Below are positions 41,100-47,028 of a DNA stretch of 47,028 nt, piece after piece. The DNA is taken from contig NW_019773581.1 in NCBI RefSeq assembly GCF_001039355.2, positions 595,094 through 642,121 of the forward strand. Direction: 5' to 3'. Origin of the DNA: Lingula anatina. Taxonomy: Eukaryota > Brachiopoda > Lingulata > Lingulida > Lingulidae. Position 1 is the first letter of the stretch, and every line of letters starts with the position of its first letter. Position numbers and translations under genes: made by a program. The notes under the pieces are model-generated. The model was given only the letters and a program-made list of their open reading frames with translations. It was not told where the DNA came from and made no database searches.

Positions 41100-43270
41100 T
41101 GAAAAATGAAAGGGAATTCAACATACAAATATCTGTACACTATTTTCATTATTTATTGTTTCAACAAATTCCAAGTAAATTCAACAAAGCTTTATACAAA
41201 ACAAAATAAGTGAAATTACGTTTTTCTACGTTGACAACTATCATTATAATAGCATCTAATTTCTAAAAAAAAATCTATAAATTATGCTTTTACAAAAAAA
41301 TACAAGAAGTCTACCAGATAGTAGACTAACTAACACATATAAAGGATTTTATGCACTTTGGAAATTGCCGCTCAAACAACGAATTCTTTTTTATTTATAT
41401 AAAAGAGAATTTCGACATAATTCTTACCAAATCAAAATTCATATAAAAAATTGACCAGGACTGGTAGATAAATTGAAATTATATCGTACTTGTCAAATTT
41501 CGTTAAAAGTTGGCGTTCATAATTGATTACTAATTTCATTGAGGAGCAAAGTGTCCAATTGCAGTTGTGTGAATGATATCGAAATTCCAAAATACATATA
41601 GGTGTCTTCCCCTCACGTGCACTCGCACTCACGCACACCTTGTTCTAAGCCGTCGTGCTGATTCTCGCACAGAAAAAGGTAGACAAAAACAGTCATTTTT
41701 AAGAATCGAGTGTTTTACATTATTTTGTTTTCATTTCATTACATCCTTGATATTGGTAGGTTAATGGCAAGACTGAGCGAAAACTTAAATTTGCACAGCA
41801 TGCGAATCAGGAACGGCATAAAAACATGGTTAATTTCCAAGCTTATTCTAGTCGAAGCAATTCAAGAAAAATATGCAAACAAAGCTGAAATGATTACGCA
41901 AAAAATAAATAAATAAATAAATGGTGACTTAAGATTCATTAATTCATAAATGCTAATACCCTTACTTTGGTCTCCGGTGTTCAGTGATCATGAAAACAAT
42001 TGGCAAAAGTACCCCAAGATGTGCTGGGCTGACCTTTTCCTCTCAATCACCTCTCGGCTAAAGAAATATCAATCAATAAAGCACTTCGAACAAAGTTACT
42101 CTACCCCCCCCCCCCCAACTTTTTGAGACGGCTGAAGCAATCAATTTGAATTGCATGATGAATTTTCGAAATAAAAAATGTAAAGGTTATGATAAATGCC
42201 AATCCTACATAGATATTTTTATGCATATGAACAAAGAAGTTTTTCAGGAGAGCACTTACATTTCTGCTTTGCGATATTGACAAAAGGTCGAGCAACTCAC
42301 AAATTAGCTCATGCAATGCTGATAAATTTGGGTGGCCCTAAGAAGAGGCAATTTTATCAAGTGGGTGACATATATTCCCTTCCTGCAATAACGAATGCGC
42401 AGTAATTTCGTGAAAATCCCTATTTCTCCCCTGGTTTCATTTTCTTAACATTGTTTTAGACCCCTCCCAGCACAGAAAATGTGTATCTGTCACTGATCAG
42501 ACAAAAATATCAAAACACCGAAACCAAAGTAAGTTCATTCTTAACATGCGTCACAAACGTATATCCACAATTAAAAAAAAAGGATCGTTTCTTATACATG
42601 GGCAATTCTGGAATCACGTGGACAAATTTAATCTTTTTCATAAAGCTGTAATATCCGAATCATTATAACTTGAAGTACAGTGTTTGTAAGTTAAGTTAAA
42701 TTAACAACTTGTTCTTTTCTCAAACTTAACGGTCAATATATGTAACCGTTTGTCTCTCAACATGTAATAAAGTTGAGATATTTTTCTTCTTGGAATTTCT
42801 CAGAATTCAATTCAATTCAAAATAAATATTTAAAATATCCTCAAATGCACAGGTAAGTGGCTAACTGAAGATTTGCCCACAGAAAAATTTTACCTTCAAC
42901 TAGAAAATCAATAGTGCTGGAACAGTACTCTACCTAAAATCGCCTTATAATAATAATAATAACTATCATTTTTGTTTTCATCCATCACTTCAGCAAATAC
43001 TTTTTGCATTAGAATTATATTGTTAAAGGTGAACTCCAAAAAGTGCCGTATTTTTGTTTGAGAACTGATGGGTACCTCCTCCTGACACAATAATAAATAT
43101 ACATAATAAATAAAATACTTGAAACGATATGAGCGGATAGAGTGGTGTACTACGATTTAGAAACAAATCTATAATATATATCGACGATATCCATTTCTTT
43201 CTTTTTCTCTGATCAGAAGTTTCGTTAAAAAATTCTTGCTGCGTGCAACAATTATTTTTATACACATTTT
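41100..43270. other. AT-rich DNA without recognised genes
   Basis: Contains a C-run (42104-42116), A-runs and several short frames without domain or splice support. Nothing further recognised. Confidence 0.4.
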
Positions 43271-43349
43271 ATGCAGAATATTACTATCCAAGGCAAAGAT
43301 TACATTTCATATCGAATGTCTACCCTGCAAATAAACTACAAGACAAACT

Positions 43350-45202
43350 TCAACAAGCGAGACAATCTTGGCATGGGCGCGGGCGATGTCCAACATGAAT
43401 TTGATGTCTTTGATCGGCGACGCATCCAATCACCCGGTAAACAGAAGTTGGGAGCCACTGAAATAAACGAAGAAAATCACATTCACGACACAGTTTGATG
43501 AAGCAGTATGTGTATATCTTTACAGCATGCTATTCTGGAACACATGCAATATTATGTTTACAAAACACTATTGTGCCATCCCTATTCTTTTCTACTGTGT
43601 GCACACTGTTTAATGACAACATCCTTCTTTACGTAATATGTCATGTGAAAAGACCAGGGTCCCGTATCTCGAAAGCATCGCGTATTGCGAATAGCTATAT
43701 CAAATAGAGGCTACAATGTATTATATGGGACGAGTATGGGCGAGATATGGAATCGAAACGCTTGCGCACGGTCGCAATGCGCGATGCTTTCGAGATACGG
43801 GCCCCAGGTGCACGGATTACGGAGATATTCACGGACATGAAAGCCAGTGAATGAAAACATTTGGCAGATGGGCCCAATTAGTATAAAATTGACAGGATCT
43901 AAAAAAAGACATTATCTAGGCACATTTTCTCTGACCAAGCCAGGGTTTTTAGGGGGAGGGGGCGAGGATACGAGGATACATTAACTGGATTTCGTCTAGT
44001 TTCGTGCCATGCGCATTTTTTTGCGCTTTTGATTTGTTCTTGTTCTTGTTTTGATTTGTTATTTTGTGAGGGAGAAGGGATACCTCTTAAACTAAGGGAG
44101 GGACACTGTAGCCTAGTCCACCACCCCCACCCCTCACCTCCCCAGCCTCGTCCCGTCGTTTCCAGGAATGCAGTGACACAATAGTTCAACATCTTATTAA
44201 TGAATGTGCACTTGTCTGTATGAAGTTTACTTTTATAAACATTACATTTTTGATACTTTGAAAACAGGCCAGGGACCTCGCCAATAAATCAATTAGGAAA
44301 ATGTAGATACCTGCCCAGTCGTCTTACTTGTTGAGAACTTGTTCAGACCTTTGGACAGCGGCAATAAGCCTCTCACTTCCTCATTGTCAAGTGCGTTCCT
44401 TCTCTGAAATTACAGAAAATAAATCATTCAAACTTAGAGCTGATTTTGAAATTCTAATTTAGAGTGTATTAGACATAAGTGCAATGTTCACACAGTCATA
44501 AGGACTAAAATGTCCCTGTGCGAAACGCATCATTTGGGTAAACGTCGTCTACACAAAATACACGGCGTTATCTTATAACATCTATGTAATACTACGTCAG
44601 CTTCCTGTAATTTTCTGTGCTAAATTTTGGCCTACATGTGGAAATTGCAGCAACGTACCAAGAACCTCTGTCTTCTCCATCTTCTACTGACCTTGGTTCT
44701 ACCTGAACACCTCTCACCGAAATGCTCACTTGTATTACATAATAATGTACAGGGCACCCTCTTTTTGAACGCAAGTTTCGATTTAAACTTGTTTTTGTTA
44801 TTTGATATGGCGCAAGGGGTCCTAATACCTGGATGGTGATTTAGGCTTTCTACCACCATAATGGCAAAAATAATAACATCTTATCAACCGTTAAGTTTGA
44901 TATCAAATTATTTGGCTCTGTTTCAGCCCCCCCCCCCCCCAAAAAAAAAAAGTCATCTGTACCGATTGTGTTAGAGAAGACAAAATGCGTTTTTTGTTTA
45001 CCCTATTTGTATAGAACGTTAAAATTAGTGACAGCGTTCATAAGGGCCTAGAGTGAGTACAGCTTAGTTAACTATAGCTGTCACAGCTAGGATTGACTTA
45101 ACAGATGTTCTTATAAAGTACATAAAAAAACTAATACTGACTCAGACTAGGTGTAAATGTTCTCACCTCCCTTGGGAGGATACAGCCCAGAGAGGGTACC
45201 AT
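43350..45202 (-). CDS. Candidate small three-exon gene, unknown family
   Basis: Exon 1: ATG 45202-45200 encodes MVPSLGCILPRE and ends at a strong donor GTGAGA (exon 45202-45167). Exon 2: 44403-44311 (93 bp) lies between TGTAATTTCAG and GTATCT, and is open in only one frame. It reads RRNALDNEEVRGLLPLSKGL then NKFSTSKTTGQ. Exon 3: after TTTATTTCAG at 43457, in the compatible phase, WLPTSVYRVIGCVADQRHQI runs to a Cys-rich end and TGA (43352-43350). All joins are phase 0, for a total of 78 residues. Exon 2 is the best supported and could equally belong to a longer gene. No domain or homologue is recognised. A different frame over exon 3 (SPIKDIKFMLDIARAHAKIV) also looks protein-like but has an upstream TGA. 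Confidence 0.33.
43657..43805. mobile_element. 149-bp MITE with 34-bp inverted termini
   Basis: GGGTCCCGTATCTCGAAAGC and on (43657-43690) is inverted at 43772-43805 with two mismatches. The GC-rich termini contrast with the AT-rich flanks. No coding capacity. It lies in the intron between exons 2 and 3 of the candidate gene. Confidence 0.85.
44311..44403 (-). CDS. Best-supported internal exon of the candidate gene
   Basis: Canonical AG and GT borders, a length divisible by three, and only one open frame of 31 codons with a natural-looking composition (LLPLSKGLNKFSTSK). Function unknown. Confidence 0.42.
44927..44951. repeat. C-run followed by A-run
   Basis: Low-complexity homopolymers; another C-run lies at 45606-45619. 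Confidence 0.95.
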
Positions 45203-45219
45203 TGAGGGGGGGGTGATCA

Positions 45220-45470
45220 CAATTCACGGGAAAAAATTATCATTTCACAAAACACAGTAAATAAAACCTTATTCAGATTTCACTGAAAATGCTCGTCAAA
45301 AATCACGTATCACGAATCACCGGGTATAGCGTCTTTCTTTCACGAATAACGGAGAGTAAAAAGCCGCATGTACGAGTCACAGGAATGGGGTGCTTCACGC
45401 TAAATAAAATGAACGTTTCACGCATCTTGGGAAGTAAATAGTGGCTTTCACAGGTAAGGAAAATACCCAA
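45220..45470. repeat. Degenerate TTCACGAATCACGGG-type repeats
   Basis: Words such as AATTCACGGG, ATCACGAATCACCGGG, TTTCACGAATAACGG and TTTCACGCATCTTGGG recur every 30-60 bp. Probably an old short tandem array or subterminal repeats of a DNA element. Confidence 0.45.
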
Positions 45471-46340
45471 TGGCAGCCTAGTATGGGGCTGTGAAAACTA
45501 GCGTAGGAACAATACTGTCAAATGTTTCAATTACCTTTGCATCGAAACTTCAGATTCAACTACCTACTGTTAGAAGATCACTTTTACAAAGTTGAAGATA
45601 TTACTCCCCCCCCCCCCCCATGCACCAAATTAAACTACCAGTCCAGACGCCACAAAAACGCATGTTCTCGGTCTTTACCAGTATTTCAGAGTCAGGACGT
45701 ATTTTCTGAAAGGGAACTTTCAAAATTAATATGACCAAATTACATGTTTTTATGTAGCTTAGTGTATATTTGGGCGCAAATGTCTCCGTATGTTTATTTT
45801 TCACACAGCACAAGTCTTACTGAAGAATGAAGTAACATTTGAGAGCTAGCAACGCTGTCAAGGTCTGTACGGTAATCCGTATCAAAATTCAAGGTCGTGG
45901 GGTAAATATAATGCTTTTTATAATAAATAACAAAGCTAAGTTTTTATTTATTTATTTACAAAAAATAGTTATTGAGGATAAAACATAGTAAATTAATTTT
46001 TTGTCTTCCCCATGGCCCTCAGGTAATGGTAATTGATGTTTAATTACAAGAAATAATTTTAATTGATTAAAAATAAATAAGGTGACACCATTAGATAGCA
46101 TTTTCAAAAGCAGACTCTAGTCTAATTAATCTATCGGTACGTGCACTTATCGGTAAATGGGTTTATAGGTATGGCGACATAGAAGTATCGGGTCCCGTTA
46201 TCTGTCAAGACGTATCTGTCGAGACGTACCTATCAGGACTGGTAGGAATTGAGACTTAATAGAGCTGCATGGAAAAATGAACTTTGCTTTCTACTAACTA
46301 AAAGCAACAAAAGTGTTGTGATAGACAGGTGCCTATCAAA
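45471..46340. other. Unassigned
   Basis: No gene recognised. Short related words (GACGTATCTGTC, GACGTACCTATC and TATCGGTA) recur at 46125-46240. Confidence 0.35.
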
Positions 46341-46359
46341 CTCATACGGTTTAATTCAA

Positions 46360-46600
46360 TTTTGACGGAAGCTGTCAAACGCACACGACTTTGAGTTTTA
46401 TAAACAAACTTCAATCAAAATCATTACGTTGTTGAAATCTACAGTTGTCGAACATGCAAAGTTCCAGCTTCCTTCACCATTTGATCGACAACGTGCCAAT
46501 CAAATCATTCAGTTTTGACAGATCCCATCAAGTAATAACTGCTTGATTGACGGGTTATATAAACAAACGTCAATTGTGGGACTAGCAGACGCAGAGACAA
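46360..46600 (+). promoter_or_regulatory. Promoter-like tract with duplicated TATA-type unit
   Basis: CCAAT (46496-46500) lies about 55 bp upstream of TTATATAAA (46555-46563), the usual spacing of a Pol II promoter; initiation would be near 46590. The upstream stretch 46360-46420 is a diverged copy of 46510-46575 (TTTTGACGGAAGCTGTCAAA against TTTTGACAGATCCCATCAAG, and TTTATAAACAAACTTCAATC against TATATAAACAAACGTCAATT). No downstream gene is confirmed in the window. Confidence 0.3.
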
Positions 46601-47028
46601 AAAAAAAAAAAAATCTGAGGTTTTGGTCGTATTAAGGAATGACAGTAAATAGAAATATACTTTATAAAGTTCTAAATCTTTTCAAACTTTGTAAGTATTG
46701 TTAAAATTAATTATTGAAAATTGTTCTTTATTACTTTCATCTACATGACTTTATTCTTTTTCCTGTCACAAGAGACTCAAGAATACATCTGTAACGGTCT
46801 AGTTTGTTCCCACGCTCGGCTGTCACCTTGATTGGATAGTAAACGATTGTCGTAAAATCGCTAAATGATATTAAAACCGGGTGCATAAACTTGAAAACCA
46901 CCTACAACAACCTTGGACTACCACATTAATCCAATACAATGCAAAAATAAACTAAAACAAGTGGTTAAAGCCGTCAAACCGAATGTCGTAAAGTCCCCAT
47001 ATACCTCCATAGAGACAATAAAATAGAA
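46601..47028. other. Window end, no gene seen
   Basis: A-run at 46600-46613, then AT-rich sequence. It could be a 5' UTR or intron downstream of the promoter-like tract. Confidence 0.3.

Noticed and set aside
44592-44859. Overlapping frames of 60-75 codons on both strands, with a donor-like GTACGT
   Set aside because: Frames compete, and the donor does not match the phase of the neighbouring exon at 44311-44403.

Overview
This is a stretch of AT-rich eukaryotic nuclear DNA, apparently from an invertebrate and probably a marine one. The evidence is spliced gene structures, a BEL/Pao LTR retrotransposon, non-LTR retrotransposon ends, many MITE-like elements, and a SWIM plus YqaJ-type gene of a kind known to me from cnidarians, amphioxus, hemichordates and bivalves. 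I cannot name the species. Gaps lie at 3107, 28729 and 32673 (single N, size unknown), 25044-25093 and 36021-36979. Nothing prokaryotic is present. Most of the window is mobile or satellite DNA, and no complete conserved protein-coding gene is visible.

Layout. (1) 1-21240 is dominated by one degenerate satellite (satellite A), a roughly 390-bp compound unit rich in CAGTGACAAC- and CATACACAGTG-like words. It runs in the plus sense in 1-1215, 2091-3106, 5542-6572, 7372-8985 and 18911-20220, and in the minus sense in 8986-9633, 15038-15945 and 20221-21110. The plus and minus blocks meet head to head at about 8985 and 20220, and three outer edges abut modules rich in CAACGTTG/CGTTGG palindromes (5160-5541, 18610-18910, 21111-21240). 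This looks like a family of giant foldback elements with satellite interiors. A 5.4-kb terminal-inverted-repeat element (9634-15037) has inserted into one of them. It holds a 5'-truncated LINE with its own 10-bp target duplication and a candidate terminal exon. A decayed spliced SWIM/YqaJ gene (3108-4564, minus) and a decayed GC-richer coding relic (16575-17152, minus) lie between satellite blocks.

(2) 21241-27080 holds foldback elements, a 42-bp perfect inverted repeat, and a candidate last exon encoding a C-terminal membrane anchor (25583-25687, plus), followed by very AT-rich DNA.

(3) 27085-37650 is a second satellite (satellite B, about 192-bp monomers). It contains several copies of an exon-like module with a splice acceptor, plus the 5' half of a BEL/Pao retrotransposon on the minus strand (LTR 30671-31271, gag-protease 28731-30636). 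The 3' half of the element falls in an assembly gap.

(4) 37651-47028 is lower in repeats. It has several MITEs, tRNA-derived SINE heads, a candidate small spliced gene on the minus strand (43350-45202) and two promoter-like tracts.

Most short ORFs, including the long Cys/Val-rich ones across satellite A, are by-products of repeat composition. Coordinates of repeats are approximate to a few tens of bases unless a junction is stated.
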